A stretch of DNA of 35,139 nucleotides from Gemmatimonadota bacterium (GTDB lineage: Bacteria; Gemmatimonadota; Gemmatimonadetes; Palauibacterales; Palauibacteraceae). Below, piece by piece: positions 14,840 through 24,219 of the stretch; position 1 is the stretch's first letter; each line of letters opens with the position of its first letter. Made by a program: the position numbers and the translations under genes. The stretch is from assembly GCA_022826685.1 (NCBI GenBank), contig JAJDUL010000005.1, positions 1-35,139 on the forward strand, given 5' to 3'. Below the pieces are notes generated by a model, which was not told the DNA's origin, searched no databases, and worked only from the letters and a program-made list of their open reading frames with translations.

Positions 14840-15853
14840 TCAGTTCGTCGGTCGAAACGCCTGCAGAGATCGAACGTGTGCCTCTGCCGCTCCCGAATCG
14901 ATGGATCGCTCCGCGGCGGCGACGCCGGCCTCCAGGGTGTCTACGGCGCCGGCGACCCAGAAGGCGGCGGCCGCGTTGAGCACGACGGCCGCGCGGCCGG
15001 CTCCGGCGTCACGGCCGCCGATGACGCGACGGACCCGTTCCGCGTTCTCCTCCGGCTCGCCGCCCGCGAGATCGGAGGGCCTGTACTCCGGCCAGCCGAA
15101 GTCGGACGGCGCGATCTCGAATTCGGACAGCGTCCCGTCCTCGACACGGGAGACCCGGGTCGGGCCGAGCGGGCTCAACTCGTCCATGCCGGGCTCGCCG
15201 TGGACGACGAGCGCGCGCTCGTGGCCGAGTTCGAGGAGGGTGTCGGCGACGAGGCGCTGAAGGTCGGGGTGGGCGACGCCGACGACCTGCCGGCGCACGC
15301 CCGCCGGGTTCGCGAGCGGGCCGAGCAGGTTCATGATCGTCGTCACGCCGAGCGCGGCGCGGACCGGGCCGACGTGCCGCATGGCGGGGTGGTGGGCCGG
15401 CGCGAACATGAATACGAACCCGGTCTCCTCGAACATCCGCTTCTCGTCTACGGGAGCAAGCTCGATGGGGACGCCGAGGATCTCGAGCACGTCGGCGCTG
15501 CCGCACTTCGAAGTGAACGAACGGTTTCCGTGCTTCGCGATGCGGACGCCTCCCGCCGCGGCGACGATGGCGGCCGCGGTCGAGATGTTGAACGTGGTCA
15601 GCGTGCCGCCGCCGGTCCCGCAGGTGTCGATGATGCGGTCGTCGTCCAGGACGAGCGGGACCATGGCCTTCCGCAGCGCGCGAACGCCGCCGGCGACCTC
15701 GGCGGGCGTCTCCCCGCGCATCCTGAGCGCCGCAAGGAGCGCGGCCATCTCGGCCTGCGTGGCCTCGCCGCTCATGAAGCGGTCGAACGTGGCTTCGGCG
15801 GCGGCGGCATCCAGGGTCTCTCCGGAGAGAACGCGCCGGATCGTGTTCGTCAC
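14840..15853 (-). CDS. trpD: Anthranilate phosphoribosyltransferase
   Basis: 337 residues, usual length for the unfused enzyme. It transfers phosphoribose from PRPP to anthranilate. PRPP-binding GTGGG is at about 79-83 in DTCGTGGGTLTTFNIST. The conserved KHGNRS is at about 107-112, followed by SADVLEILGV and NLLGPLANPA. The GTG start at 15853 has an ideal AGGAGG 7 bases upstream. It faces away from truA, with only 52 bases between the starts, so a compact divergent promoter is expected. Downstream it should continue to trpC, but about 2.3 kb of repeats, a regulator and lexA intervene. It therefore probably has its own transcript. Confidence 0.96.
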   Translation of the reverse strand: MTNTIRRVLSGETLDAAAAEATFDRFMSGEATQAEMAALLAALRMRGETPAEVAGGVRALRKAMVPLVLDDDRIIDTCGTGGGTLTTFNISTAAAIVAAAGGVRIAKHGNRSFTSKCGSADVLEILGVPIELAPVDEKRMFEETGFVFMFAPAHHPAMRHVGPVRAALGVTTIMNLLGPLANPAGVRRQVVGVAHPDLQRLVADTLLELGHERALVVHGEPGMDELSPLGPTRVSRVEDGTLSEFEIAPSDFGWPEYRPSDLAGGEPEENAERVRRVIGGRDAGAGRAAVVLNAAAAFWVAGAVDTLEAGVAAAERSIDSGAAEAHVRSLQAFRPTN

Positions 15854-15905
15854 CTCGATTCCTCCTGGTTTCCCCTCATCGGCCGGAAGTCGCTAATCTT
15901 CGCGC

Positions 15906-16724
15906 ATGTCGGATTCCACGGCCCCGCCGGCCCGTTTCCGGGCCACGATCGAGTACGATGGGACCTCGTTCCACGGATCCCAACTACAGCCCGGGGTGCG
16001 CACCGTCCAGCGCGAGGTGGAGGAGGCGCTCGGAAAACTCTTCGACCGGCCCGTCCGAATCGACCTCGCCGGCCGCACCGACGCCGGGGTCCACGCGACA
16101 GCGCAGGAGATCGCGTTCGGCCCGCCCCGCACCTGGAGTCCGGAGGAACTGGCCCGGGCCCTCGGGGCCAACCTTCCCGACGACGTCGCCGTCCGGAAGG
16201 TGAGTCCCGCCGCGCATAAATTCCATCCGCGCTTCGACGCCGAGCGGCGCCGTTACCGATACGTGATCGCGGAAGGCGGCCGGAGGCGGCCGTTCCTGCG
16301 CGACCGCGCCTGGATCCCGAAGTGGACGCTCGACCGCGACGCGCTCACTCGACTCGCGGCGGCCATCCCCGGGGAACGGTCGTTCGAGCGGTTCGCCCGC
16401 GCCGGGCAACCCGAGCGGGGGACGCGCTGCCGGGTCGCGAGCGCCGCCTGGCGCTTCGACCGTCCGCCCTTCGTTTTCTTCGAGATCGTCGCCGACCGCT
16501 TCCTCCACCACATGGTGCGCTACCTGGTGGGGACTTCCGTGGAGATCGCGGCGGGGCGCCGCCCGTTCGAGGACTTCGGGCGACTGCTGGCGGGAGAAGC
16601 CGCATCGAGACCGGTCTTCCCCGCCCCGCCCGGCGGGCTCTATCTGACGGGCGTGCGCTACGGCGGCGAATGGAACTCCGGCCCCGGGATCCCGTGGCTC
16701 CCGGCCGAGGGGCATCGAAGGTGA
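15906..16724 (+). CDS. truA: tRNA pseudouridine synthase A
   Basis: 272 residues. TruA converts U38-U40 of the tRNA anticodon arm to pseudouridine. The catalytic Asp59 lies in the signature GRTDAGVHA. Other family segments are IEYDGTSFHGSQLQPG, VQREVEEALGKLF, FHPRFDAERRRYRY and the C-terminal FLHHMVRYLVGT. Part of the typical 'W..Q' motif reads FHGSQLQ here. The gene is divergent from trpD. The start ATG has no clear Shine-Dalgarno, and TAATCT lies only 8 bases upstream, so a very short leader is possible. The last residues are an unconserved tail. Confidence 0.95.
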   Translation: MSDSTAPPARFRATIEYDGTSFHGSQLQPGVRTVQREVEEALGKLFDRPVRIDLAGRTDAGVHATAQEIAFGPPRTWSPEELARALGANLPDDVAVRKVSPAAHKFHPRFDAERRRYRYVIAEGGRRRPFLRDRAWIPKWTLDRDALTRLAAAIPGERSFERFARAGQPERGTRCRVASAAWRFDRPPFVFFEIVADRFLHHMVRYLVGTSVEIAAGRRPFEDFGRLLAGEAASRPVFPAPPGGLYLTGVRYGGEWNSGPGIPWLPAEGHRR

Positions 16725-16780
16725 ACCCTCGGGGGTCGTTTGGCGTACAGTTATCGTGAGGATCTCATGAGCGAACCGAG

Positions 16781-18292
16781 GTGGCGGAGTCGATGAACGA
16801 GGGAAATCGGGTCAGGAGAATACTGGCGTCGGCCGCGCGCGTGTTCGTCGCGGCCACCGTCCTGATCTTTGCCGGCCTCGGCGTGGGGGCGCTCGTCACC
16901 ACACTCGGCAGCGGGCCTCCGCAGCCGGAGGAGAGCCGGCCGGCGAACAACCCGTTCGCCCGCACCTCCCTGGCGGATCCCGCGGTCCGGACCGCTCCCC
17001 AGTCGGCGGCCGAGATCTCGGGAGCGCGGCGGACGCCCACGGTCATCGCCGCGGTCCGCGTGCTCCCCTCCGTCGTGAGCCTTCGGACGGAGCGGACCGT
17101 CCAGTCGCAGGACATGTTCGACCGCTTCTTCAACCGCCGCGGCCGTTCCCGGGTCGAGGCCGGCCTGGGTTCCGGATTCGCCATCGACGACGCGGGCACG
17201 ATCATCACGAACGCGCACGTCGTGAGCGGAGCGGACCGCATCGAGGTGGTGGATCGCGACGGACAGCGGTTCGAGGCCGAAGTCGTCGGCTTCGACGAAC
17301 TCACCGACCTCGCCGTGGTGAGGGTCCCTACCAACCGGGTGCCCGCGGCTCCGCTGGGCACGTCCTCGAATCTCCTCATCGGGGAGCCCGCGGTGGCGCT
17401 GGGGAATCCGTCGGGCTATGCCCTCCGCAACACCGAGGCGACCGTCACTTCGGGCGTCGTCAGCGGCGTGGGGCGCGATATCCAGGCGCCGGGCGGCCAG
17501 GAGGTGCTCTACGCCGACATGATCCAGACCGACGCGTCGATCAACCCGGGCAATTCGGGCGGCCCCCTGGCGAACGCGGACGGCGACGTCATCGGCGTGA
17601 ACAGTTCGATCTTCTCGCGCTCCGGGGGATCGGAGGGGATGGGCTTCGCGATCCCCATCGACCGGGCGCTCGTCGTCGCCTCCGAACTCCTCCAGTTCGG
17701 GCGCGTGCGCCGGCCCTGGGCGGGACTGCAGGTGCTCACGGACCGGCCCGACCCCGAGTCCGTCTTCGGCCGGCCCCTCGTCGTCGAGGTCCTGGAGGGG
17801 ACGCCGGCGGCCGACGCGGGACTGCGGGCGGGGGACGAGATCGTGACCCTCAACGGACGCGTCATCAACCACGATCTCGACTGGCAGGTGGGACTGGTGG
17901 ACGCCGGCGTGGGATCGACGGTGGACGTGACCTTCCAGCGGGGGGGAAGCGAACTCCAGGCGCGATTCCGTCTGGACGAGGTGCCCACGGGGCGGGCCGA
18001 GCGGATCGAGGTGCTCGCGGGGCTCCGGCTGATCACGGTCACGCAGCAGATCCAGCAGGAACTCAACCTCCGGGTCGACGCCGGCGCGCTCATCGCCTCC
18101 GTCGGCGAGGAGGCCCGCGGGACGAGGCTCCGCGAGGGCGACGTCATCCTCAGCATCAACCGCAACGAGGTGCGCTCCGCCGAGGACGCGGGCGAACTCT
18201 TCGAGTACTACGCGTCCCGCGACGGTTCGGTGCAACTCTACATCGCGCGCGGGACGGAGATCGGATACCTCCAGCCCTTCCGCGTCCGCTGA
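16781..18292 (+). CDS. HtrA/DegP-like serine protease, membrane-anchored, two PDZ
   Basis: 503 residues from a GTG at 16781; an ATG four codons later (16793) is an alternative. A hydrophobic segment at about 18-40 (VFVAATVLIFAGLGVGALVT) is a signal anchor or uncleaved signal. The trypsin-like domain has the complete triad: His146 in NAHVVSGA, Asp176 in LTDLAVV and Ser259 in NPGNSGGPL. A PDZ domain at about 305-385 contains VLEGTPAADAGLRAGDEIVTLNG. A second, shorter one at about 405-490 contains VGEEARGTRLREGDVILSINR. It should act in periplasmic protein quality control, with PDZ domains binding C-termini of damaged proteins. It sits between truA and the purine operon and is probably not functionally linked to either. 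Confidence 0.93.
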   Translation: MAESMNEGNRVRRILASAARVFVAATVLIFAGLGVGALVTTLGSGPPQPEESRPANNPFARTSLADPAVRTAPQSAAEISGARRTPTVIAAVRVLPSVVSLRTERTVQSQDMFDRFFNRRGRSRVEAGLGSGFAIDDAGTIITNAHVVSGADRIEVVDRDGQRFEAEVVGFDELTDLAVVRVPTNRVPAAPLGTSSNLLIGEPAVALGNPSGYALRNTEATVTSGVVSGVGRDIQAPGGQEVLYADMIQTDASINPGNSGGPLANADGDVIGVNSSIFSRSGGSEGMGFAIPIDRALVVASELLQFGRVRRPWAGLQVLTDRPDPESVFGRPLVVEVLEGTPAADAGLRAGDEIVTLNGRVINHDLDWQVGLVDAGVGSTVDVTFQRGGSELQARFRLDEVPTGRAERIEVLAGLRLITVTQQIQQELNLRVDAGALIASVGEEARGTRLREGDVILSINRNEVRSAEDAGELFEYYASRDGSVQLYIARGTEIGYLQPFRVR

Positions 18293-18346
18293 CGACCGTC
18301 CCGGGACTTTCACGCGGGACCGTCATGCGCTAGACTGCGACCTTAC

Positions 18347-18362
18347 GGCGACCGAGGTCGCC
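18347..18362. promoter_or_regulatory. 16-base palindrome upstream of purB
   Basis: GGCGACC and GGTCGCC form a perfect 7-bp inverted repeat around GA, 34 bases before the purB ATG and just after a weak -10-like TAGACT (18331). It could be an operator of the purine operon or a leader hairpin. It does not resemble a PurR box or a purine riboswitch, so regulation is unproven. Confidence 0.35.
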
Positions 18363-18396
18363 CCGGGTGGGCCGCTGGATCCGGACTACGCGCCTG

Positions 18397-19827
18397 ATGG
18401 CGGAACGTCACTACCCACATCCTCTCATCGATCGCTACGCTTCGAGCGAGATGGCGGCGATCTTCTCCCCTCGCATGCAGGCGCTCGTCTGGCGCGACCT
18501 GTGGATTGCGCTCGCCGAGGAGGAACGCGCGCTCGGCGTCGAGATTCCCAACGACGCGATCGTGGCGATGCACGCGGCGCGCGAGCAGATCGACCTCGAC
18601 CGGATCGCCGTCATCGAGCGCGACCTCCGCCACGACGTGATGGCGCACGTGCATCACTTCGGCGAGGTCGCCCCGGAGGCCCGAAAGTACATCCACCTCG
18701 GCGCGACGAGCGCCTTCGTCGGCGACAACCACGGCCTCATCCAGCACCAGCAGGGTCTCGACATCGTGCGCGACCGGCTGCTGGGGACGATCGAGGACCT
18801 CGCCGCCTTCGCCCGCGGGCAGGCCGCCGAGCCAACGCTCGGCTACACGCACCTCCAGCCGGCCCAGCCGACCACGATCGGCAAGCGCGCCTGCCTCTGG
18901 ATCCAGGACCTCCTCTTCGACCTCGAACAGATCGAAGCCGTGCGGGCGGAACTCCGCTTCCGGGGCGCCCGGGGAACGACGGGGACGGAGGCGACGTTCC
19001 TCGAACTGTTCGACGGGGACGGCGGGAAGGTGGACCGGCTCAACGAGCGGCTCGCGGCGCGCTTCGGCTTCGCCGGCACGTACGACGTGATCGGCCAGAC
19101 GTACCCGCGGAAGGTCGACCACCGGGCGCTCGCGGCGCTCGCCGGCATCGGCGCCTCGACGGCCCGGTTCGGGCACGACATCCGGATCCTGCAGGCGTTC
19201 GGCGAGATCGAGGAGCCGTTCGGGAAGCACCAGATCGGCTCGTCCGCGATGCCGTACAAGCGCAACCCCATGCGGAGCGAGCGGATCTGCGCGCTGGCGC
19301 GGCACCTCTGCACGCTGGAACTCGACGCTTCGTGGACCGCCTCCGTCCAGTGGTTCGAGCGCACGCTCGACGACTCCGCGAACCGCCGCATCTCGCTCCC
19401 CGAAGGCTACCTGTCGGCGGACGCGCTCCTCATACTCGCGCGCAACGTGAGCGCGGGGCTCGTCGTCCACCCGGCCGTCGTGGCGCGCCGGCTGGGCCGG
19501 GCCCTCCCCTTCATGGTCACCGAGGAGATCCTCATCGCGGGCGTCCGGGGGGGCGGCGACCGGCAGGACCTGCACGAACGGGTGCGGGGGCACGCGCTCG
19601 CCGCGCGCGAACGGCTCGACGAGGGCGCGGAGGACAACGACTTCTTCGCGCGCATCGCCGCCGACGGCGCCTTCGGCCTCGGGATGGAGGAACTCCGCGC
19701 GCTCGCCGACCCGCACCGGCTCGTCGGCCGCTCCGCCCGCCAGGTGGAGCGCTTCCTGACCGCAAGGATCGACCCGCTGTTCGAGGCCGCGGACGCACCG
19801 CGGCCCGCCGAGGAGGTCCGCGTATGA
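18397..19827 (+). CDS. purB: Adenylosuccinate lyase
   Basis: 476 residues from the ATG at 18397; an in-frame GTG at 18367 is less like the family N-terminus. PurB removes fumarate from SAICAR and from adenylosuccinate. The fumarase/ASL signature SSAMPYKRNPMRSE is present, together with HLGATSAFVGDN, TLGYTHLQPAQPTTIGKR and WFERTLDDSANRR, so the active-site His and Ser loops are intact. The sequence is of the animal/long bacterial ASL type: HDVMAHVHHFGEV and the R-rich C-terminus. It is the first gene of a purine run in the same direction. The next gene, purC, starts 76 bases later. Confidence 0.95.
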   Translation: MAERHYPHPLIDRYASSEMAAIFSPRMQALVWRDLWIALAEEERALGVEIPNDAIVAMHAAREQIDLDRIAVIERDLRHDVMAHVHHFGEVAPEARKYIHLGATSAFVGDNHGLIQHQQGLDIVRDRLLGTIEDLAAFARGQAAEPTLGYTHLQPAQPTTIGKRACLWIQDLLFDLEQIEAVRAELRFRGARGTTGTEATFLELFDGDGGKVDRLNERLAARFGFAGTYDVIGQTYPRKVDHRALAALAGIGASTARFGHDIRILQAFGEIEEPFGKHQIGSSAMPYKRNPMRSERICALARHLCTLELDASWTASVQWFERTLDDSANRRISLPEGYLSADALLILARNVSAGLVVHPAVVARRLGRALPFMVTEEILIAGVRGGGDRQDLHERVRGHALAARERLDEGAEDNDFFARIAADGAFGLGMEELRALADPHRLVGRSARQVERFLTARIDPLFEAADAPRPAEEVRV

Positions 19828-19831
19828 CGCC

Positions 19832-19849
19832 GCGTTCCCGCGGGAACGC
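19832..19849. promoter_or_regulatory. 18-base perfect palindrome in the purB-purC gap
   Basis: GCGTTCCCGCGGGAACGC is identical to its own reverse complement. It starts 4 bases after the purB stop and 72 bases before purC. Its perfect dyad symmetry would suit a dimeric regulator or a processing hairpin. It is followed by GGACCC-type short repeats. No known regulator site was recognised, and GC-rich DNA makes some palindromes by chance. Confidence 0.4.
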
Positions 19850-19879
19850 CACCGGACCCGGACCCGAACCCGTGATCCC

Positions 19880-19903
19880 CGAAAGGACACTCGAAAGGAC
19901 ACC
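19880..19903 (+). promoter_or_regulatory. purC: Tandemly duplicated ribosome-binding site of purC
   Basis: CGAAAGGACACT is followed directly by CGAAAGGACACC and then the purC ATG. Both 12-base units carry AAAGGA; only the second is at usable Shine-Dalgarno distance (6 bases). The duplication looks like a recent tandem slip and may offer a ribosome standby site. Confidence 0.7.
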
Positions 19904-20857
19904 ATGACACAGACCACGCTCGGCGCGAACGCGCCGGCCGCGCTCCACGAGATCGACCTGCCGCTGCCGCTTCTCCGCAAGGGGAAGGTGCGCTCGATGT
20001 ACGACCTCGACGACCGGATCCTGATGGTCGCCAGCGACCGCATCAGCGCTTTCGACTGCGTGATCCCGAACCCGATCCCCCACAAGGGGGCCGTGCTCAC
20101 CCAGCTCTCCGCCTTCTGGTTCGACCGGACGGCGGATATCGTGAACAACCACCGCGTCGCCAGCGCCCCCGCGGCCATCGCCGAGGCGGCCCCGGAACTC
20201 GCCGGCATCGCCGACAGCCTGGGACATCGCGCCATGCTGGTCGAGAAGGCGCAGCCCCTGCCCGTCGAGTGCATCGTGCGCGGCTTCATCTCCGGCTCCG
20301 CGTGGAAGGAATACAGCCGCCACGGGACGCTCGCGGGCGAACCTCTCCCGGAGGGCCTGCGGGAGTCGGAGGAATACCCGGAGCCGATCTTCTCGCCCTC
20401 GACGAAGGCCGAGCAGGGGCTCCACGACGAGAACATCACCTTCGCGCAGATGTGCGACATCGTGGGGACGGAACTCGCGACGGAACTGCGCGACATCAGC
20501 CTCGCGCTCTACGCGGCGGGACGCGACACGCTCCGTGAGCGCGGCATCATCCTCGCCGACACGAAGTACGAGTTCGGGCGCGGGGCGGACGGCGGAATCA
20601 TCCTCATCGACGAGGTGATGACCCCCGATTCCTCCCGCTTCTGGCCCGCCGATTCGTACCGGATCGGGGGTGGCCAGCCTTCGCTCGACAAGCAGCCGGT
20701 GCGCGACCACCTGCAGGAGATCGTCGGGCGCGGAGAATGGGACAAGACGCCGCCCGCGCCGGCGCTCCCGGAGGAGGTCATCCGCACGACCTCGGAGCGC
20801 TACCTCGAGGCCTTCCGGCGCATCGCGGGCCACGAACTCTACGAGGCCCCCGCATGA
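19904..20857 (+). CDS. purC: Phosphoribosylaminoimidazole-succinocarboxamide (SAICAR) synthase
   Basis: 317 residues. It joins CAIR and aspartate with ATP to give SAICAR, the step before PurB. Family blocks: the N-terminal ATP loop LLRKGKVRSMYDLDDRILMVASDRISAFD, then HKGAVLTQLSAFWF, VRGFISGSAWKEY, the signature-like SPSTKAEQGLHDENI and the C-terminal LIDEVMTPDSSRFWP. Its length fits the longer, yeast-like PurC class (about 300 residues) rather than the 237-residue E. coli form. The ATG follows the duplicated AAAGGA site. The 3' end overlaps purS by four bases (ATGA). Confidence 0.97.
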   Translation: MTQTTLGANAPAALHEIDLPLPLLRKGKVRSMYDLDDRILMVASDRISAFDCVIPNPIPHKGAVLTQLSAFWFDRTADIVNNHRVASAPAAIAEAAPELAGIADSLGHRAMLVEKAQPLPVECIVRGFISGSAWKEYSRHGTLAGEPLPEGLRESEEYPEPIFSPSTKAEQGLHDENITFAQMCDIVGTELATELRDISLALYAAGRDTLRERGIILADTKYEFGRGADGGIILIDEVMTPDSSRFWPADSYRIGGGQPSLDKQPVRDHLQEIVGRGEWDKTPPAPALPEEVIRTTSERYLEAFRRIAGHELYEAPA

Positions 20858-21111
20858 GCCGGGTCTGGTCCGTGGATGTCCGGGTCACGCCGCGCGAGGG
20901 GATCCTCGATCCGGCGGGGGAGACGATCCGCCGGGCGCTCGGGAACCTGGGGTACGAGGGCGTCCACTCCGTGCGCGCCGGGCGGCTGATCCGTCTCGAG
21001 GTCGAAGCCGACGGGCCGGAGGCCGCCGTCGCCTCCACGGAGAAGATGTGCGAACAACTGATCGCGAACCCGATCATCGAAGACTACGTCGTGCGCGTGC
21101 GGGAGGGGTGA
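20854..21111 (+). CDS. purS: FGAM synthase subunit PurS
   Basis: 85 residues, the usual size. PurS bridges PurL and PurQ in the three-part formylglycinamidine ribonucleotide synthase. The sequence has the family pattern: [46 protein letters not shown] in pieces, with [18 protein letters not shown] at the end. The ATG overlaps the purC stop (ATGA). A longer in-frame extension to 20737 lies wholly inside purC and is discarded. purQ starts 16 bases after its stop. Confidence 0.95.
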   Translation: MSRVWSVDVRVTPREGILDPAGETIRRALGNLGYEGVHSVRAGRLIRLEVEADGPEAAVASTEKMCEQLIANPIIEDYVVRVREG

Positions 21112-21127
21112 ACGGATGGAGGTGGGG

Positions 21128-21916
21128 ATGAAGGTAGGGATCGTGCGGTTCCCGGGCTCGAACTGCGATGCGGACGTGTACCGGGCGGTGACGGACGGAC
21201 TGGGAGAGCGCGCCACCTACCTGTGGCACAAGTCGACGGACCTCGAGGGCGTGGACGTCGTCGTGCTGCCGGGCGGGTTCTCCTACGGGGACTACCTGAG
21301 GGCGGGGGCGATCGCCCGCTTCAGCCCGATCATGCGCGAGGTGATCGACTTCGCGCGCGGCGGCGGGCTCACGCTCGGGATCTGCAACGGATTCCAGGTG
21401 CTTTGCGAGGCGCACCTCCTGCCGGGGGCCCTCGTCCGGAACCGGAACCTCCGTTTCCGCTGTCATGACGTCGGGCTCCGCGTGGAGAACGCCGGGACGC
21501 CGTTCACGTCGGCCTACGGCGAGGGCGACCTGCTCCACATCCCGATCGCGCACGGCGAGGGCCAGTTCGTCGCGGAAGCGTCCACGCTGGATGAACTCGA
21601 GGCGGAGAACCGGGTCGTGTTCCGCTACGTCGACCGGCGCGGACAGGCGACGGACGCCGCGAACCCCAACGGCTCGGCGCGCAACATCGCCGGGATCGTG
21701 AACGCGGAGGGGAACATCCTGGGGCTCATGCCGCACCCGGAGCGCCATTCGCTCTCCGTCCTCGGCAACACGGACGGACTCGCGGTGTTCCAGTCGCTGC
21801 TCGCGGCCGTGTCCCGCGAGAGAAGCCACCCGGGCGACCGCCGAACCGACGCTGCGCCGCCCGGGGCCCGGGAATTCGCGGCCGGCGCGGTGGCGGGGGC
21901 GGGGGTGTCGTCATGA
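21128..21916 (+). CDS. purQ: FGAM synthase glutaminase subunit PurQ
   Basis: 262 residues from the ATG at 21128, which matches the family start ([14 protein letters not shown]) and has GGAGG 5 bases before it. An ATG at 21116 would add four residues and also has a GGAGG, so either is possible. It is a class I glutamine amidotransferase that supplies ammonia to PurL. The nucleophile Cys lies in GICNGFQVL and the His-Glu pair in MPHPERH. The last 30 or so residues (Ala/Gly/Arg-rich, after [10 protein letters not shown]) extend beyond the usual PurQ end. The 3' end overlaps purL by four bases. Confidence 0.95.
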   Translation: MKVGIVRFPGSNCDADVYRAVTDGLGERATYLWHKSTDLEGVDVVVLPGGFSYGDYLRAGAIARFSPIMREVIDFARGGGLTLGICNGFQVLCEAHLLPGALVRNRNLRFRCHDVGLRVENAGTPFTSAYGEGDLLHIPIAHGEGQFVAEASTLDELEAENRVVFRYVDRRGQATDAANPNGSARNIAGIVNAEGNILGLMPHPERHSLSVLGNTDGLAVFQSLLAAVSRERSHPGDRRTDAAPPGAREFAAGAVAGAGVSS

Positions 21917-24219
21917 CCCGCACCTCGCTCGAACGCGTGGAGGCCCGGCCGGGCGACCCCGTCATGAGCGCCGCGCTCGTGGCGGAGCACGGGCTGAGTC
22001 CGGAGGAGTGGGAGCAGATCCTCGGTTTCATGGGGCGGGAACCCACCTTCACGGAACTCGGCGTGTTCAGCGCCATGTGGTCGGAGCACTGCGGGTACAA
22101 GAACTCGCGGCCCCTGCTCCGCACGCTGCCCACGGAGAGCGCCGCCGTCGTCCAGGGTCCGGGGGAGAACGCCGGGGTCATCGACGTCGGCGGCGGCTGG
22201 GGCGTCGCGTTCAAGATCGAGTCCCACAACCATCCGTCGGCCGTCGAACCCTACCAGGGCGCGGCGACGGGGTCGGGCGGGATCCTGCGCGACGTGTTCA
22301 CGATGGGGGCGCGGCCGATCGCCATCTTCGACAGCCTCCACTTCGGATCGCTCGACTCGCCGCAGTCGCGCTACCTCTTCGACGGGGTCGTGCGCGGGGT
22401 CGGCGACTACGGCAACTGCGTCGGGGTCCCTACGGTGGGGGGCGAGGCGATCTTCGACCCGGCCTACGAGCGGAACCCGCTCATCAACGTGATGTGCATC
22501 GGCGTCCTCCCGCTCGAGCGCCTCATCCGGGGCGAGGCGGAGGGCGTCGGCAACCCGGTGATGGCGGTCGGCGCCCGCACGGGACGCGACGGGATCCACG
22601 GGGCGACCTTCGCCTCGGAGGAACTCGACGAGGAGGCCGTCGACAGCCGGCCGCAGGTGCAGGTGGGCGATCCGTTCACCGAGAAGCTGCTTCTCGAGGC
22701 GAGTCTCGAACTCATCGAGCGGGACCTCCTCGTCGGAATCCAGGACATGGGAGCGGCGGGACTGACTTCCAGCGGGACGGAGATGGCGGCGCGCTCGGGC
22801 TCCGGGATCGACATCGACGTGGCTTACCTCCCCGTCCGGGAGAAGGGGATGACGCCCTACGAGATGCTCCTCTCGGAGTCGCAGGAGCGGATGCTCCTCG
22901 TCGCGAAGCCCGAACACGAGGAGGCGGTGCGCGAGGTGCTGGAGCGCTGGGACCTGCAGGCGGCGACGATCGGGCAGGTCACGGACGATGGGATGTTCCG
23001 CGTGCGCGAGGACGGCATCGTGCGCGTCGAGATCCCGGTGAAGCCGCTCGTGGACGACTGCCCCACGTACGTGCGAGAAGGGGTCATGAGCCCGGCCACG
23101 GCCGAGGCGCGCGCGGCGGACCTGGAGGCGTACGGCTCCTTCGGGTCGGACGAGGCGGTGGAGACGGCGCTGCGGACGCTGCTCGATTCGCCGTCCATCG
23201 CATCGCGACGCTGGATCCATGAGCAGTACGACACGACGGTGCAGACGAACACGCTCGAGGGACCGGGCTCCGATGCGGCGGTGCTGCGGCTGCCCGCCGA
23301 GGGGCGCGCGCTCGCGGCCTCGACGGACGGGAACGGGCGGCACACCTGGCTCGACCCGCGCACCGGGGGCCGGGCGGCGGTCGCCGAGGCGGCGCGCAAC
23401 GTGGCCTGCTCCGGGGCGCGCCCGCTCGCCGTGACGAACTGCCTGAACTTCGGCAGCCCGCTGCGCCCGGAGGTGTACTTCCAGCTCGCCGGAGCCGTCG
23501 AAGGGATGGGAGAGGCGTGCCGCGCGCTCGGGACGCCGGTGACGGGCGGCAACGTCTCGCTCTACAACGAGACGGGCGGCCAGCCCGTCTACCCCACGCC
23601 GGTCATCGGCATGCTGGGCGTGATCGAGGATCTCGAGCGGCGCGTCCCCTCGGCGTTCCGGCGCGCAGGCGACGAGATCTGGATCGCGGGCACGACGCGC
23701 GACGAGATCGGAGGGTCCGAGTATCTCGCGGCCTGCCACGGCCTCGTCGCCGGCCTGCCGCCGGCACTGGAGCTCGAAGAGGCGGCGGCCCTGGTCGACT
23801 TTCTCGTCGAGGGGGCGGCGGACGGGGCGTTCGCGTCGGCGCACGATGCCTCGGACGGAGGGCTTGCCGTCGCGCTTGCGGAGTGCGCGGTGCGGGCGGA
23901 AGGTGGGCCGCTCGGCTGCACCGTCGATCTCGACGCGGCGCCCGCCGGGGCGGACGTCTCGGCCGCGGGGCGCTGGTTCGGCGAGTCGCACTCACGCGTC
24001 GTGCTGACGTGCCGGCCCGGAGCGGGCGAGCGGATCGCCGCGCACGGGCGGCGTCACGGCGTGCCCGTGGCGCGTGTCGGCGTCGTGGACGGGCCGGACC
24101 GCCCGTGCCGGCTGACCGGCGCCGGCCATGCGATCGCCCCGCCGGCCGCCGAGCTGGCGCGGATCTACGAGGAGGCGATCCCGCGCCGCATGAGCGAGGA
24201 GGCGGGAATCACGTCATGA
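21913..24219 (+). CDS. purL: FGAM synthase large subunit PurL (small type)
   Basis: 768 residues, the small PurL class that needs separate PurS and PurQ, both present just upstream. It makes formylglycinamidine ribonucleotide from FGAR, ATP and ammonia. Seen are [15 protein letters not shown], the active-site [65 protein letters not shown] and, in the second half, [20 protein letters not shown] and [14 protein letters not shown]. Both AIRS-like ATP folds are complete. The ATG overlaps purQ and the stop overlaps purF (ATGA on both sides), so the four-gene block is strongly coupled. Confidence 0.97.
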   Translation: MTRTSLERVEARPGDPVMSAALVAEHGLSPEEWEQILGFMGREPTFTELGVFSAMWSEHCGYKNSRPLLRTLPTESAAVVQGPGENAGVIDVGGGWGVAFKIESHNHPSAVEPYQGAATGSGGILRDVFTMGARPIAIFDSLHFGSLDSPQSRYLFDGVVRGVGDYGNCVGVPTVGGEAIFDPAYERNPLINVMCIGVLPLERLIRGEAEGVGNPVMAVGARTGRDGIHGATFASEELDEEAVDSRPQVQVGDPFTEKLLLEASLELIERDLLVGIQDMGAAGLTSSGTEMAARSGSGIDIDVAYLPVREKGMTPYEMLLSESQERMLLVAKPEHEEAVREVLERWDLQAATIGQVTDDGMFRVREDGIVRVEIPVKPLVDDCPTYVREGVMSPATAEARAADLEAYGSFGSDEAVETALRTLLDSPSIASRRWIHEQYDTTVQTNTLEGPGSDAAVLRLPAEGRALAASTDGNGRHTWLDPRTGGRAAVAEAARNVACSGARPLAVTNCLNFGSPLRPEVYFQLAGAVEGMGEACRALGTPVTGGNVSLYNETGGQPVYPTPVIGMLGVIEDLERRVPSAFRRAGDEIWIAGTTRDEIGGSEYLAACHGLVAGLPPALELEEAAALVDFLVEGAADGAFASAHDASDGGLAVALAECAVRAEGGPLGCTVDLDAAPAGADVSAAGRWFGESHSRVVLTCRPGAGERIAAHGRRHGVPVARVGVVDGPDRPCRLTGAGHAIAPPAAELARIYEEAIPRRMSEEAGITS

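Noticed and set aside
15854..15905. trp leader peptide, attenuator or T-box before trpD
   Set aside because: The gap is only 52 bases, without Trp codon runs or terminator-like stems.
18343..20496. 717-codon minus-strand frame across purB and purC
   Set aside because: It is antisense to two strongly recognised enzymes and has no recognisable motif; a shadow frame.
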